Origin: Gemmatimonadota bacterium
GTDB lineage: Bacteria; Gemmatimonadota; Gemmatimonadetes; Longimicrobiales; Gaopeijiaceae
DNA length: 64,000 nt
Assembly (NCBI GenBank): GCA_028875075.1
Contig: JAPPGF010000011.1
Span: 113,643 to 177,642, forward strand
Reading direction: 5' to 3'
Below the pieces are notes generated by a model. It made no database searches and was not told the origin of the DNA. It saw nothing but the letters and a program-made list of their open reading frames with translations. Positions 15,614 to 25,507 of this stretch are shown here, one piece after another. A program made the translations under genes and the position numbers. Every line of letters begins with the position of its first letter. The first letter of the stretch is position 1.

Positions 15614-18247
15614 CTAGCAACCCTCCGCTTCCCTCTTGAGGGCCGCCAGCCGGTTCAACGCCTCAAGGGGCGTAAGGCGCTCAGGCTCGAGCGCTCTCAG
15701 CCGCGCGAGCGCCGGGTGCTCGGGCTGGAACAACGAGAACTGTCCCGGTGGCGGCTCCGAGGCCGGCCGGTGGCGTCCGCCACGCCCGAGGCCTTCCCCG
15801 CCCCCGGAGTGGGTTCCCTCAAGCTCCGCGAGGAGCTCCTGAGCCCGGGCGATTACGTCTGGAGGCAGCCCGGCGAGGCGCGCGACCTGGAGCCCGTAGG
15901 AGCGATCCGCACCACCCTCTTCCAGACGCCGCAGGAAAACGATCTGTTCCCCGACCTCGCGCACTGAGACGTTCAGGTTGCGGACCCCAGGGAGCAGGTC
16001 GCCGAGCTGAGTGAGCTCGTGGTAGTGCGTCGCGAATATCGCCTTGGCTCCGATCGCTTCGTGGAGGTGCTCGGTCACGGCCCAGGCAATCGAGACTCCG
16101 TCGTAGGTGGAGGTGCCCCGTCCGATCTCGTCGAGCAGGACAAGGCTCTGCTCGGTGGCGCCGTGGACGATCGCTGCCGTCTCGTGCATCTCGACCATGA
16201 AGGTCGACTGCCCGCGCGCGAGGTTGTCGGAGGCACCGACGCGCGTGAAGATCCGGTCCGCGACAGGTATACGGGCTCGGTCCGCCGGAACGAACGACCC
16301 CATCTGCGCAAGCAGCTGGATCAGCCCGACCTGACGGAGCACCGTACTCTTGCCGGCCATGTTGGGGCCGGTCAGGATCACGACGCGCTTGGCCCCGTCT
16401 AGGACGACGTCGTTGGGGATGAATGTTTGTGCGGGGAGCATGGTCTCGACTACCGGGTGCCGACCCGCGCGGATCTCGAGATCGAAGCCGGTGTGGACCT
16501 CCGGTCGCGTCCAGCCTCGCCTCACCGCCGTGACGGCCAGCGACGTGAGCACGTCCAGTGCGGCCACGTGCGCCGCAGTTTCCTGGAGGCGCTCGACCTC
16601 CTGGACGACGTAGTCCCTCAGCTCGGCGAAGAGCCGGGCCTCTAGCTGGAGGATCCGGTCCTCAGCTCCCAAGATCTTCTCTTCCCACTGCTTCAGTTCG
16701 GGTGTGAAGTAGCGCTCCCCGTTGGCCAGCGTCTGTTTGCGGACGTAGTCACTGGGTACGCGCCCCAGGTTCGCCCGCGTCACCTCAAGGTAATATCCGA
16801 ATACGTTGTTGTAGCCGACCTTGAGGGAGGCGATCCCGGTGCGGTCACGCTCGCGCGCTTGGAGCGAAGCGATGAAGTCGCGGGCCGTGTCCCGTGTTGT
16901 ACGGAGATCGTCGAGTTCGTCTGAGCAGCCTGCGCGGATGACGCCACCATCCGCAAGCACGTGTGGTGCGTCGTCGGCCAATGTGTGCTCAAGCCGCTCG
17001 CGCACGTCGTCGAGCGAGTCCAACGCATCGTGGTGCTCCACCAGCAGCGGGGCCTCCGCGTCGGCCAGCGCGGCGCGCACGCCGGGGAGCTGGGTGAGCG
17101 AGCGAGCGAGGCCGGACAGGTCCCGTGGTGTCACACGACCGGTACCGAGCCTGCCGGCAAGGCGCTCCAGATCAGAGACACGCGCGAGCCGCTCGCGTAC
17201 GGCACCCCGAAGGTCTGCCCGGTCGGCCAGCATCCCGACGGCGTCCTCGCGGCGCCAAATCGCTGCGGCTTCGAGCTGTGGGCTCAGGACCCAGCGGCGC
17301 ATCAGGCGCCTGCCCATCGCCGTTACCGCCTCGTCCAGCACGGAGAGGAGCGTCCCGCCTTGCTCGCCGGCCCGGAGAGGTGCCACCAACTCCAGGTTGC
17401 GGCAGGTCATCTTGTCGAGCGGCATCACCGTGCCGGAACGCAGGATGCGCGGCGGCTTCAGATGGGCAGCTCCCCCCGGCCGGATCTCTTGGACGTAGGC
17501 CACGAGCGCCCCGGTCGCTTGTACCAAGGATTCGTCATGCGATTCGAATCCGAAACCTTCGAGCGAACTGACACCGAAGCGTGTGAGAAGCGCCTCGCGA
17601 GCGATGTTCTCGTCGAAGAGCCAATCATCACGGTACGTGGACACCGGTCCGTCGCCAGCGTCCCCGAGGACAACCGCGAGAACCGCCGTGTCTTCTGAGG
17701 AGCGTGGCAGCAACAGCTCGACGGGTTCGATACGTGCGAGTTCATCCCCCAGCTCCGGCTCGGCGCAGGACTGTGCAATCAACTCGCCGGTGGAGAGATC
17801 AAGGGCGGCCAGCGCCCAGCGCTGTCCAGGATGGGATAAGCCCGGAGGCGCCAGCGCCACCAGGAAGTTGTTCCGGTCGGAACAGAGGAGACCCTCGTGC
17901 AGCGCAGTACCTGGCGTGACCGTCTCGACTACCTCGCGCCGCACGATACCCTTGGCCTGCGCGGGGTCCTCCACCTGTTCACAAATCGCAACCCGACGAC
18001 CCGCACGAACTAGCCGGGCTAGGTACTCGTCCAGTGCCTTGACAGGTACACCTGCGAGCGGGACCGCCCTGGCCGCCCCGTTGTTGCGTGACGTGAGGGT
18101 AAGGCCGAGCAGCCCGGCACCCTCCTCGGCGTCTCCGAAAAAGAGCTCGTAGAAGTCGCCTACCCGGAAGAAGACGAGCGCGTCCTGGTGGCGCGCCTTG
18201 ACGTCGCGCCATTGCTGCATGAGAGGGGTGTCTTCAGTAGCGGCCAT
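15614..18247 (-). CDS. mutS: DNA mismatch repair protein MutS
   Basis: MutS recognises mismatches and recruits MutL using ATP. The N-terminal mismatch-reading motif is present (VGDFYELF, the Phe-X-Glu wedge), then the connector, lever (ARDFIASLQARER) and clamp domains. The ABC ATPase follows with Walker A GPNMAGKST, the signature STFMVEM, Walker B LVLLDEIGRGTST and the His switch ATHYHELTQL. At 877 residues it is a full-length MutS1, including a short C-terminal linker with HPALARLRALEPERLTPLEAL at the dimerisation end. The ATG is supported by conserved MQQWRDVKARHQDALVFFR nearby. mutL is not in the window. It follows the copper ATPase gene with a 74-base gap. Confidence 0.97.
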   Translation of the reverse strand: MAATEDTPLMQQWRDVKARHQDALVFFRVGDFYELFFGDAEEGAGLLGLTLTSRNNGAARAVPLAGVPVKALDEYLARLVRAGRRVAICEQVEDPAQAKGIVRREVVETVTPGTALHEGLLCSDRNNFLVALAPPGLSHPGQRWALAALDLSTGELIAQSCAEPELGDELARIEPVELLLPRSSEDTAVLAVVLGDAGDGPVSTYRDDWLFDENIAREALLTRFGVSSLEGFGFESHDESLVQATGALVAYVQEIRPGGAAHLKPPRILRSGTVMPLDKMTCRNLELVAPLRAGEQGGTLLSVLDEAVTAMGRRLMRRWVLSPQLEAAAIWRREDAVGMLADRADLRGAVRERLARVSDLERLAGRLGTGRVTPRDLSGLARSLTQLPGVRAALADAEAPLLVEHHDALDSLDDVRERLEHTLADDAPHVLADGGVIRAGCSDELDDLRTTRDTARDFIASLQARERDRTGIASLKVGYNNVFGYYLEVTRANLGRVPSDYVRKQTLANGERYFTPELKQWEEKILGAEDRILQLEARLFAELRDYVVQEVERLQETAAHVAALDVLTSLAVTAVRRGWTRPEVHTGFDLEIRAGRHPVVETMLPAQTFIPNDVVLDGAKRVVILTGPNMAGKSTVLRQVGLIQLLAQMGSFVPADRARIPVADRIFTRVGASDNLARGQSTFMVEMHETAAIVHGATEQSLVLLDEIGRGTSTYDGVSIAWAVTEHLHEAIGAKAIFATHYHELTQLGDLLPGVRNLNVSVREVGEQIVFLRRLEEGGADRSYGLQVARLAGLPPDVIARAQELLAELEGTHSGGGEGLGRGGRHRPASEPPPGQFSLFQPEHPALARLRALEPERLTPLEALNRLAALKREAEGC

Positions 18248-18321
18248 CCAGCATCGGACTGCGGGAACGGGGCCCGGCGTCAGTCAATCTGGCCTGCGAA
18301 CCGGGAAAGGATCAACCGCCA

Positions 18322-20661
18322 CTAGGTCCGCGGCCGGAATCTGCTCAGTCGGTTCGCATTCGTCACAACCGTGACGGAGCTAAACGCCATAGCGGCCCCA
18401 GCGATCACAGGAGAGAGCAGCAAGCCGAAGGCCGGGTAGAGCAACCCGGCTGCAATCGGTATGCCAAGCACGTTGTAGATGAACGCGCCTACCAGGTTCT
18501 GCCGGACGTTGCGCAGCGAGGCGCGTGACAGTTCGATTGCGTCAGCGATACCCCGTAGCGATCCTCCGATCAGGGTGAGGTCGGCGGCTTCCATCGCGAT
18601 GTCGGCTCCTCCGCCCACGGCGACGCCCACGTCTGCACGCGCGAGGGCCGGGGCATCGTTGATCCCGTCACCGACCATCATCACGCGCTTGCCGTCGGCC
18701 TGGAGCGCCACCACGTGTTCGGCCTTCCGCTCTGGGAGAACGCGTGCCCGCACGTCGGTGATCCCCACGGCACTCGCGACCGCCTCAGCGGTGCGGGCGT
18801 GATCGCCCGTCACCAACACCACGTCCGCGCCCAGGGCGCGCAGGCGCTCGACCTGAGCGCGTGCATCGCTCCGCACCGGATCGACGACTGCCACTACCCC
18901 GGCGATCGTTCCGTCCGCAGCAACCAAGAGCGGGCTCTTTCCCTCGCCACTAAGGCGGTCGACAAGGTCGGACGCACAGTGTTCCGAATGACGGCGATCC
19001 ACGAAACCATCCACGCCATGAGCCCTGAGAAACTCCTCACTGCCAGCCAGTACGGTGCGCTCCCCCACGCGGACTGCGACCCCGAGCCCGGGATGCGCCT
19101 CGAAGTTCGTGGCGATCTGCTGCTCCACTCCGCGCTCGTGCGCCGCGCTGACTACAGCCTGACCGAGTGGATGTTCGGAACGGGCCTCAGCCGCCGAGGC
19201 GAGCGCCAGCAGACCTGGCTCGTCGAACCCAGCTAACGGACAGATGTCGGCCACCGTAGGACGACCTTCCGTGAGGGTGCCGGTCTTGTCCAGCATGACC
19301 ACGTCCACGTTCCGGGCTCGTTGGAACGCCGTTCCGTCACGCACGAGAACGCCAAGCTCCGCAGCCTTACCGACCGCCACCATTATGGAGACGGGCGTGG
19401 CCAGCCCGAGCGCGCACGGGCAGGCGATGACGAGCACGGACACCGCGACCACGGCGGCGAAGCTGAGGCGTGGCTCGGGGCCGAACACGTACCAGAGCAC
19501 AAACGACAGAGCCGCGATCACGACCACCGCCGGCACGAACCGACCGGCCACCCGATCGACCAGCCGCTGGATTGGCGGCTTGGAGGCTTGGGCCTCGTGA
19601 ACTGTGGCGACGATACGGGCCAGCACAGTATCAGCCCCAACGCAGGTGGCACGGAAACGGAACGAACCGGTTCGGTTGATCGTGCCCCCCAATACGGCAT
19701 CTCCCGGCCCCCTACGGACCGGGAAGCTCTCGCCGGTGATCATGGATTCGTCCACCGTGCTCGTGCCCTCGACTACTTCGCCATCGACCGGTAGTCGCTC
19801 ACCCGGCCGCACGAGCAGCAGTTCGTCGTGCAGAACGTCCTCGGCGGCGATCTCCACCTCGCGACCTTCTCGGATCGCGTGCGCCGTGGTAGGCCGCAGA
19901 TCCATCAGGCGGCGCAGTGCCTTGGACGTCCGGCCCCGTGCACGCAGCTCGAGCGACTGGCCCAGAACGACCAGCGTGATTACCACCGCGGTCGCCTCGT
20001 AGAACGGATGTGCCGCGCCGGCCGGAAAGAATTCGGGCACGACGACGACCGCGCTGGAGTAGATCCACGCCGAGCCCGTACCCAGTGCAACCAACGTGTC
20101 CATGTTGGCTTCGCGCCGGAGCAGTGCCGCCCACGCGCCGATAAAAATGCTGGAGCCAACCCAGAATAGGTGGGGCAGAGTGAGCAGGCCGGATATTGCG
20201 CGGAGCAGGCGCAACATCTCCTGGGGAATCAAAGGCAAGAACGGGAACACAGCCCAGTGTCCGATCACCAGCACCGGTACGGCAAGTAACGCGCCGACCG
20301 TGAACTTCCCGAGGAGCCGCCGACTCTCGTCCGTGCGCTCGCGTTCGCGCCGTGCAAGTGAGTCGGCGAGGGCTCCATCCGCCCGTTCCCGCGGCGCGGC
20401 GCGGTAGCCCACCATTCGCACCGCTTCCTGCATTGCCGCGATGTCCGGCGAGCCGAGCAGGCGCACACGTGCGGACTCGGTGGCTAGCCCGACCTCCGCG
20501 TCGATCACCCCAGGGACTGACGTAAGCGCCTGTTCGACCCGCCTCACGCACGCCGCGCAGTGCATGCCTTCGATCGACAGCTCCAGCCGCACTCTTTCCT
20601 CGCCGGCGTCGTGGCGAGGCAGCGCTGCGGTGCGGGTGGGCGTCGCGGGTCGGGGAATCAT
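18322..20661 (-). CDS. copA: Copper-translocating P1B-type ATPase
   Basis: Inner-membrane heavy-metal ATPase exporting Cu(I) from the cytoplasm. It has one N-terminal metal-binding domain with GMHCAACVRR (CxxC at about residues 35-38), and the transmembrane metal site CPC in VIACPCALGLATP. Other catalytic motifs are the actuator TGES, the phosphorylation site DKTGTLTEG, the P1B His-Pro in SEHPLG, and GDGINDAPALARADVG. The membrane-helix residues YN and M-SS (FIYNVLG, AMAFSSVTVVTNA) match the Cu+ subgroup. I chose ATG at 20661; an in-frame TTG at 20766 would add 35 residues of unlikely sequence. No copper regulator is visible next to it. About 780 residues. Confidence 0.93.
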   Translation of the reverse strand: MIPRPATPTRTAALPRHDAGEERVRLELSIEGMHCAACVRRVEQALTSVPGVIDAEVGLATESARVRLLGSPDIAAMQEAVRMVGYRAAPRERADGALADSLARRERERTDESRRLLGKFTVGALLAVPVLVIGHWAVFPFLPLIPQEMLRLLRAISGLLTLPHLFWVGSSIFIGAWAALLRREANMDTLVALGTGSAWIYSSAVVVVPEFFPAGAAHPFYEATAVVITLVVLGQSLELRARGRTSKALRRLMDLRPTTAHAIREGREVEIAAEDVLHDELLLVRPGERLPVDGEVVEGTSTVDESMITGESFPVRRGPGDAVLGGTINRTGSFRFRATCVGADTVLARIVATVHEAQASKPPIQRLVDRVAGRFVPAVVVIAALSFVLWYVFGPEPRLSFAAVVAVSVLVIACPCALGLATPVSIMVAVGKAAELGVLVRDGTAFQRARNVDVVMLDKTGTLTEGRPTVADICPLAGFDEPGLLALASAAEARSEHPLGQAVVSAAHERGVEQQIATNFEAHPGLGVAVRVGERTVLAGSEEFLRAHGVDGFVDRRHSEHCASDLVDRLSGEGKSPLLVAADGTIAGVVAVVDPVRSDARAQVERLRALGADVVLVTGDHARTAEAVASAVGITDVRARVLPERKAEHVVALQADGKRVMMVGDGINDAPALARADVGVAVGGGADIAMEAADLTLIGGSLRGIADAIELSRASLRNVRQNLVGAFIYNVLGIPIAAGLLYPAFGLLLSPVIAGAAMAFSSVTVVTNANRLSRFRPRT

Positions 20662-20973
20662 GTCGGCTCTGTCCGTGGGCTCCGTTTCTCTCGCGAATTC
20701 AGGAATGTCTCTTGCGTTCGAGGATATCCCCGCCGAGCAGGTCGAGATGGCATAGTCCAGGATCAAGAACCGAAGTCAGGGGCCTCCACGGGACTGTACT
20801 GTGCCTCCCCTGGATCAGGACTGACACCCGACCCCGGCTCCGGTCGGGCTTCGCGTTGCAGCTCGGCTGCCGGCCGCGACCCGGCTGGCTCTCGGCGCCA
20901 GCCACAGCCTGCTCGGGAGGCTAGGGAAGGATCGCCGAGAAGAGCGTTCGCGCCCCGAGAACGCCGAGCACCC

Positions 20974-21981
20974 TCATGCCGCCGCTCGTGCTCGCAGCAA
21001 TAGCTCAAGTAGCCACTCCTCAAGCAGCACCTCGCCAGGAATCCGGCTCGCTTTCATCAAACGGTCGCTACGGAGCAGCTTCACGAGCGCGTGCGCCACC
21101 TCGTCCGCTGTCCAGCCGATTGCCTGGCGTTCGACACGACGGGCGAGCCAGCGTTGGTTCGGAGGCAGCGACGACCGCAGCGCTCCGGCTCCACCCGCAA
21201 CTGCCACCCCGAGACGGAGTAGGTGGCCGCTCAGTGCGCTTACCAGCCGTACGGCCGGCTCGCCCTGTGCGAACAACACGGGAAGCGTCTCCAGCGCCTC
21301 CTGCAACCTTCGCTCACCCACCATGTCGAGCCACCGCCACCTGTCCTGGACAGGAAGCCGGACACCGGCAGCCTCAACATCGGCCCGGGTGACCGGCTTT
21401 CCCGGGGGCACGAACAGGGACAGCTTGTCGAGTTCGCGCGCAAGCACCCCCAAGTCGGGACCGGCCACAGCCGCGAGCGCAACAGCTGCGTCCTCCTCGA
21501 GTTCGATGCCGAGCGTACTTGTCGCTCGCTCGAGCAACCAGCCCGGCACGTCGTCGGGGGTCAGAGGAGACAGCTCGAAGGATCGCGCCTGACGTTTCAG
21601 GTCCGTCCAGAAGCGTGCCCGTGAACCTCTCGGCACGGTCGCGACCAATATGGCGGCGAGGCCAGGCGGCGGGGCTTGGGCAAGCCTGCTCAGAAGCTCA
21701 CGCATGTGCCGACTCGCCGACAGAGCCTCCACGTCGCGGACCACCACGACGCGCCACTCGGCCATCATCGGGGGGGTAGCGAGCACTGAGGCGAGTTTCT
21801 CGCTGTCCACTTCGGATCCGCGTAGGACGTCGACGTTGAAGTCACACGTAGCGGGGTCAACGTGGGCCTCGACGAGCGCGCGCACCGACTCGTCCTTTCT
21901 GAAGGGGTCGTCGCCGTGGATGAAGAAGACACCGCCCCTTCCGCCCTGCTTGAGGAAGCGGCGGACGGGGACTGACGTCAT
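20974..21981 (-). CDS. holA: DNA polymerase III subunit delta
   Basis: The delta subunit is the wrench of the clamp loader that opens the beta clamp. The protein opens MTSVPVRRFLKQGGRGGVFFIHGDDPFRKDE, the usual HolA N-terminal ATPase-like domain without a working Walker A. This is followed by MMAEWRVVVVRDVEAL, the central LDKLSLFV segment and the C-terminal helical collar. Length 335 residues, normal. It starts 6 bases after the stop of the anti-sigma gene, so it is probably co-transcribed with the sigma/anti-sigma pair upstream. The rpsT gene that often follows holA is not seen here. Confidence 0.92.
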   Translation of the reverse strand: MTSVPVRRFLKQGGRGGVFFIHGDDPFRKDESVRALVEAHVDPATCDFNVDVLRGSEVDSEKLASVLATPPMMAEWRVVVVRDVEALSASRHMRELLSRLAQAPPPGLAAILVATVPRGSRARFWTDLKRQARSFELSPLTPDDVPGWLLERATSTLGIELEEDAAVALAAVAGPDLGVLARELDKLSLFVPPGKPVTRADVEAAGVRLPVQDRWRWLDMVGERRLQEALETLPVLFAQGEPAVRLVSALSGHLLRLGVAVAGGAGALRSSLPPNQRWLARRVERQAIGWTADEVAHALVKLLRSDRLMKASRIPGEVLLEEWLLELLLRARAAA

Positions 21982-21987
21982 CGGCTC

Positions 21988-22527
21988 CTACTCAAGCTCG
22001 GCCCGCCGCAACGCCGAACGGCCTCCGGGACCAGCTATCAAGGGAGAATGTCTGGTGAGCAGGAGTGGGTCGTCCCACAGACCCCGGGGCGCAACGCCCG
22101 CCGGCTCGCTCGCCAGTCCTGTCCAGTACGACGGGCTCCGGATGCCGACTAGGCGAGGCTCGGGTTGGTGGACGACGATCGGATCGATCGTCACTTCTGG
22201 TGCCCGTATCAAGGCGGGAGACCAAGCCGCCGCAGCAATCAACATCGCAATCGCGATCGCAGTCGCGGTGGTCGCGGCCGATCCTATGGTTGCCGCTGGA
22301 CCGTCCTTGAGATGGTAGATGCGGTGCCGTAAGCGGGGGACGAAATCGTCTGCCAACGATGGTCCGGGTGTGTCGCGCAGGACGCCCACACCCCGTTCCA
22401 CGACATCGCGGTACCGCGCGCATTGGCGGCATGCAGCCGTGTGAGCGGATGCTTCGGCCACGAACCGCGGCTCGCCCATGCCGTCGACGTAATCGGAAAA
22501 CCGCTCCCGGAACTCCTTGCAGGTCAT
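21988..22527 (-). CDS. Putative anti-sigma factor (zinc-finger type, single TM)
   Basis: A 179-residue protein starting MTCKEFRERFSDYVDGM. The N-terminal HTAACRQC is the H-x3-C-x2-C zinc-binding motif of ZAS-type anti-sigma domains, and the Cys in MTC may complete the site. One hydrophobic segment follows (IAIAMLIAAAAW), then a soluble periplasmic tail without recognisable domain. It lies just downstream of a sigma factor gene (about 100 bases) and upstream of holA. The likely job is to hold that sigma factor at the inner membrane until a signal releases it. This is inferred from motif and position. Confidence 0.8.
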   Translation of the reverse strand: MTCKEFRERFSDYVDGMGEPRFVAEASAHTAACRQCARYRDVVERGVGVLRDTPGPSLADDFVPRLRHRIYHLKDGPAATIGSAATTATAIAIAMLIAAAAWSPALIRAPEVTIDPIVVHQPEPRLVGIRSPSYWTGLASEPAGVAPRGLWDDPLLLTRHSPLIAGPGGRSALRRAELE

Positions 22528-22631
22528 GTGAGGATGGTACTGGAGCGCGCTCGCTAAGGTTCCTGGCGGCCACGCCCATCCTCGCAGTTCGCCGCAACAG
22601 CGACGCCGGGCCCGTAAGGACTACCCTCCCC

Positions 22632-23279
22632 CTAGTCGATCATCGGCGCGATGATCTGGGCGAAATTGTTGCGGGCCCGGTTGAGCCGGCTCTTCACAGT
22701 GCCCAGGTTGCAGCCCGTGATGTCCGCGATCTCCTCATAGGTCTTCCCCCCTAGCTCCCGCAGAACGAATACGATGCGGTGATGCTCAGGGAGCCGCGCA
22801 ACCGCCTCCTCCACCCTCCGGCGCAGGTGACGTTTCCGGAACAGGTCGTCCGGCTTGTATTGCATGTCCTCCCACTCGAGCGGGCGGTGGTCGGCGTCCC
22901 AGTTCTTCTTGAGGGTCTGGAAGAACACCAGCGGGTTGCGCGAACGATTGCGTAGCTCGTTCTTGGCAAGATTGCTCGCGATCGTGTAGATCCAGGTCGA
23001 GAACTTCTTCGACTGATCGAAGCGCCCCAAGTGGCGGTACACCCGTACAAAGGTCTCCTGCACCAGGTCCTGGGAGCGCTCTCGGTCGCCTACCGTACGG
23101 TAGACGAAGTTCAGCAAACGGCTGTCGTAGCGCTGGACCAGCTCATCAAAGCCCCGCTGTTCACCGTCCAGAAACGTCTGCACGACATCGCTGTCGGACA
23201 GCTCGCTGAGCTGTCGACGGTGCTCCGTGCCCGTCCCTCCGAAACGGGACGGCTGCTGATGCCTCGTCCTCGTCGCCAT
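22632..23279 (-). CDS. RNA polymerase sigma factor, RpoE-like (ECF)
   Basis: An ECF sigma factor of about 215 residues. Start at the ATG of MATRTRHQQPSRF with GGGAGG just upstream. Region 2 is clear (ELVQRYDSRLLNFVYRTVGD, RSQDLVQETFVRVYRHLGRF, KFSTWIYTIASNLAKNELR), and region 4 has LPEHHRIVFVLRELGGKTYE and the recognition helix GCNLGTVKSRLNRARNNF. It is followed by a zinc-finger anti-sigma gene, the usual pairing in which the two regulate the same extracytoplasmic stress response. A basic linker between regions 2 and 4 (RSRNPLVFFQTLKKNWDADH) is typical of this subgroup. Confidence 0.92.
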   Translation of the reverse strand: MATRTRHQQPSRFGGTGTEHRRQLSELSDSDVVQTFLDGEQRGFDELVQRYDSRLLNFVYRTVGDRERSQDLVQETFVRVYRHLGRFDQSKKFSTWIYTIASNLAKNELRNRSRNPLVFFQTLKKNWDADHRPLEWEDMQYKPDDLFRKRHLRRRVEEAVARLPEHHRIVFVLRELGGKTYEEIADITGCNLGTVKSRLNRARNNFAQIIAPMID

Positions 23280-23459
23280 GATCCCCTCCCTCATCGTCCT
23301 ATCGCCACCCAGGATGGAAATCCGGCCAGCTTCGCCTGCGAACGGGGGCATGCAATCCCCGAAACGGACGCATGACGCCACTACCCCTTCCGGTCGCCCC
23401 CTAAGGGTGACGGATTTCCCTGCTCCTGCGACACATGCCGAGACTGTTCGGCTTGTCCG

Positions 23460-24092
23460 TCACTCCGTCCGGGCGTTGGCCCTCAACATGAAGCGGCAGG
23501 CGAATAGCAGCGTGACTATGCTTTTCGCGTCAACGATCCGGCCCTCCTCGACCCACTGCAGGGCCCGGGACAGCGGAATCCGGACAACCTCGACGAACTC
23601 GTCCTCATCCAAGTTGGACGCTCCTCGCCGGAGATCGGTTGCCAGCCACAGGTAGATACGCTCGGTAGTGAAGCCGGGCGTGGTCCAGATCCAGGTGAGG
23701 GGGATGAGTCGTCCCGCCCGCCAGCCGGTCTCCTCCTCCAGCTCCCGACGGGCCACGTCGTCCCAGGGCTCGTCCCCGTGCGAGGGCGTCCCGCCCGGGA
23801 CCTCGTAGATGTAGCCTCCGGTGGCATGCCGGTATTGCTCGATGAGAAGGATGTCGGGATCGGGGTCGTCCAGGCGACCGAAGACGGGCAGCACGGCGGA
23901 CGCCCCGGCATGGTGGACGAGCTCGAATTGGCCGACCGAACCGTCGGGTAGATGCGCCGTGTCGACGGTCAGACGCAGGAGGCGTCCTCGGTGGATCTCC
24001 TGGCGGTGGAGCAGCGCAGGGTCACGGTCATTGGCCTCTCGCGGTCGCCCTTCCCCTTCGGCTGAGCGTTGACCGGCACCGCCGTCGCTCAT
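23460..24092 (-). CDS. Nudix hydrolase (ADP-ribose pyrophosphatase-like)
   Basis: A 210-residue Nudix enzyme that would hydrolyse a nucleoside diphosphate linked to another moiety, most likely ADP-ribose or a sugar nucleotide. The Nudix box GTPSHGDEPWDDVARRELEE continuing ETGW fits the consensus apart from one extra residue before the first Glu. The preceding DILLIEQYRHATGGYIYEVPGG is typical of the ADPRase subgroup. The start overlaps the stop of the upstream M16 peptidase gene by 4 bases (ATGA). It is the last gene of the seven-gene operon beginning with apgM; a functional link with the peptidases is not obvious. Confidence 0.92.
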   Translation of the reverse strand: MSDGGAGQRSAEGEGRPREANDRDPALLHRQEIHRGRLLRLTVDTAHLPDGSVGQFELVHHAGASAVLPVFGRLDDPDPDILLIEQYRHATGGYIYEVPGGTPSHGDEPWDDVARRELEEETGWRAGRLIPLTWIWTTPGFTTERIYLWLATDLRRGASNLDEDEFVEVVRIPLSRALQWVEEGRIVDAKSIVTLLFACRFMLRANARTE

Positions 24093-25507
24093 CTCGGAGC
24101 TCCGGGGGCTGGCTCTCCAGGCGGCCGCCGGTGGACGGCTACGGGACCGATGCCGAGCGCCTCAAGCGGGCCCACCACTTGATCGGCGGCACCGACGACG
24201 ACCACAGTGAGTTGGGCCGGCCGGATGTGACGGCGTGCGGCAGCTGCGGCAGCATCCCGGCTGACGGACCGTACCCGATCCCGGTAGCGCCTGTAGTGGT
24301 CATCGGGGAGGTCGTACACGATCAGCTCGGCAACCCGCGCCGCGACCTGACCGGTTGTCTCCAGCTGCAGCGGGAACACACCAGCGAGGTAGTCGCGAGT
24401 CGCCTCCATTTCCTCTTCGGTTGGTCCCGCCTCTGCCATCTGAGTCAACTCGGCGACGATCTCCCGAACCGCGGGCGCGGTGACGTCCGTCGCAACGGCG
24501 GTGCTCGTGCTGAACGGCCCCGCGCGCCTGCGGAACGCGAAGCCCGTACGTACACCGTACGTGAAGCCGTGGCGCTCACGGAGGCTCAGGTTCAATCGGG
24601 AAGTGAACGCCCCCCCAAGAACCGAGTTCACGACCACCAGAGCATGATAGTCGGGATGCCCCATCGAAACTCCCGTATGCCCAACGCGGATCTCGGATTG
24701 CACCGACTCGGGGCGGTCAATGACGTGTACGGTGGCCTCGTGGAATCGCGGGTGGACCTCGAAGTGACGCCCGGCAGCCGGCGCCCCCTCCCATTGTGCT
24801 AGGGCGTTCGCCGAGACGCGGGTGACCCAGTCTGGATCGACGTCGCCGGCAACCACTAGTCCGGCGCCACGAGGTCGATAGTGCGCGGAGGCGAGTGTCC
24901 GTGCGGCGGTGGGGTCGAAGCGACGTACCGAAGCCAGTGTGCCCCGCGCGGGGCGTCCATACGGGACTCCCGGAGCATGAAGCAGCTCCGCACTCCGGTC
25001 GTTGGCTAGGCTCACGGGGTCCATCGCGCGCTGGCGAAGCCGGGCGAGCTGCTGCTCCCGTACGCGTACCACTTCGTCGTGGGGGAAAGCGGGTTGCAGC
25101 ACGACCTCGGTAAGCAGTGCGAGGGCCTTCTCCCACCGGTCGGCCAGGCTCGTCAGCGAAACCGTTGTGGCATCCCATCCCACGGACACACGTAGCGCAG
25201 CGCCGAGGCCTTCGAGGGCATCCGCCAAGTCCGACCCCGTGCGCGCGCTCGTGCCCCCCTCCAGCGCGTCGCCCGCCAGTATGGCGTGACCAGCGTGAGC
25301 GTCGCCCAACATCGACTCCCCCGCCGGGAGAACCAGCGCGACGGCGACTAGCGGAAGTCGCGGCAGACAAGCGACGCGCAACGCCAAGCCGTTCGCCAAC
25401 ACGCTCGAATGCACCGTGGGAAAGCCGAACGAGTCCACCTTGCCGGGCGCGGGGGGCAGGCTGCGGTCGACCAGCGAACCAGTCACGTCCGTGGGGTGAG
25501 CGCTCAC
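24089..25507 (-). CDS. M16 family peptidase-like protein, catalytically inactive subunit (second pair)
   Basis: A pitrilysin-family (M16) protein of 472 residues. The GTG start overlaps the upstream TGA (GTGA), matching the pattern throughout this operon. The position of the zinc motif reads HAGHAILAGDALEGGT, with no HxxEH, so it cannot bind catalytic zinc. The C-terminal GFTYGVRTGFAFRR, which carries the R/Y substrate-binding element of the non-catalytic partner in M16B heterodimers, is present. It is directly preceded by an HxxEH-containing partner gene. In known M16B pairs, one subunit gives zinc and the other gives R/Y; here the same division of labour is expected. No signal peptide is evident, so the complex may be cytoplasmic. 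Confidence 0.88.
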   Translation of the reverse strand: MSAHPTDVTGSLVDRSLPPAPGKVDSFGFPTVHSSVLANGLALRVACLPRLPLVAVALVLPAGESMLGDAHAGHAILAGDALEGGTSARTGSDLADALEGLGAALRVSVGWDATTVSLTSLADRWEKALALLTEVVLQPAFPHDEVVRVREQQLARLRQRAMDPVSLANDRSAELLHAPGVPYGRPARGTLASVRRFDPTAARTLASAHYRPRGAGLVVAGDVDPDWVTRVSANALAQWEGAPAAGRHFEVHPRFHEATVHVIDRPESVQSEIRVGHTGVSMGHPDYHALVVVNSVLGGAFTSRLNLSLRERHGFTYGVRTGFAFRRRAGPFSTSTAVATDVTAPAVREIVAELTQMAEAGPTEEEMEATRDYLAGVFPLQLETTGQVAARVAELIVYDLPDDHYRRYRDRVRSVSRDAAAAAARRHIRPAQLTVVVVGAADQVVGPLEALGIGPVAVHRRPPGEPAPGAPR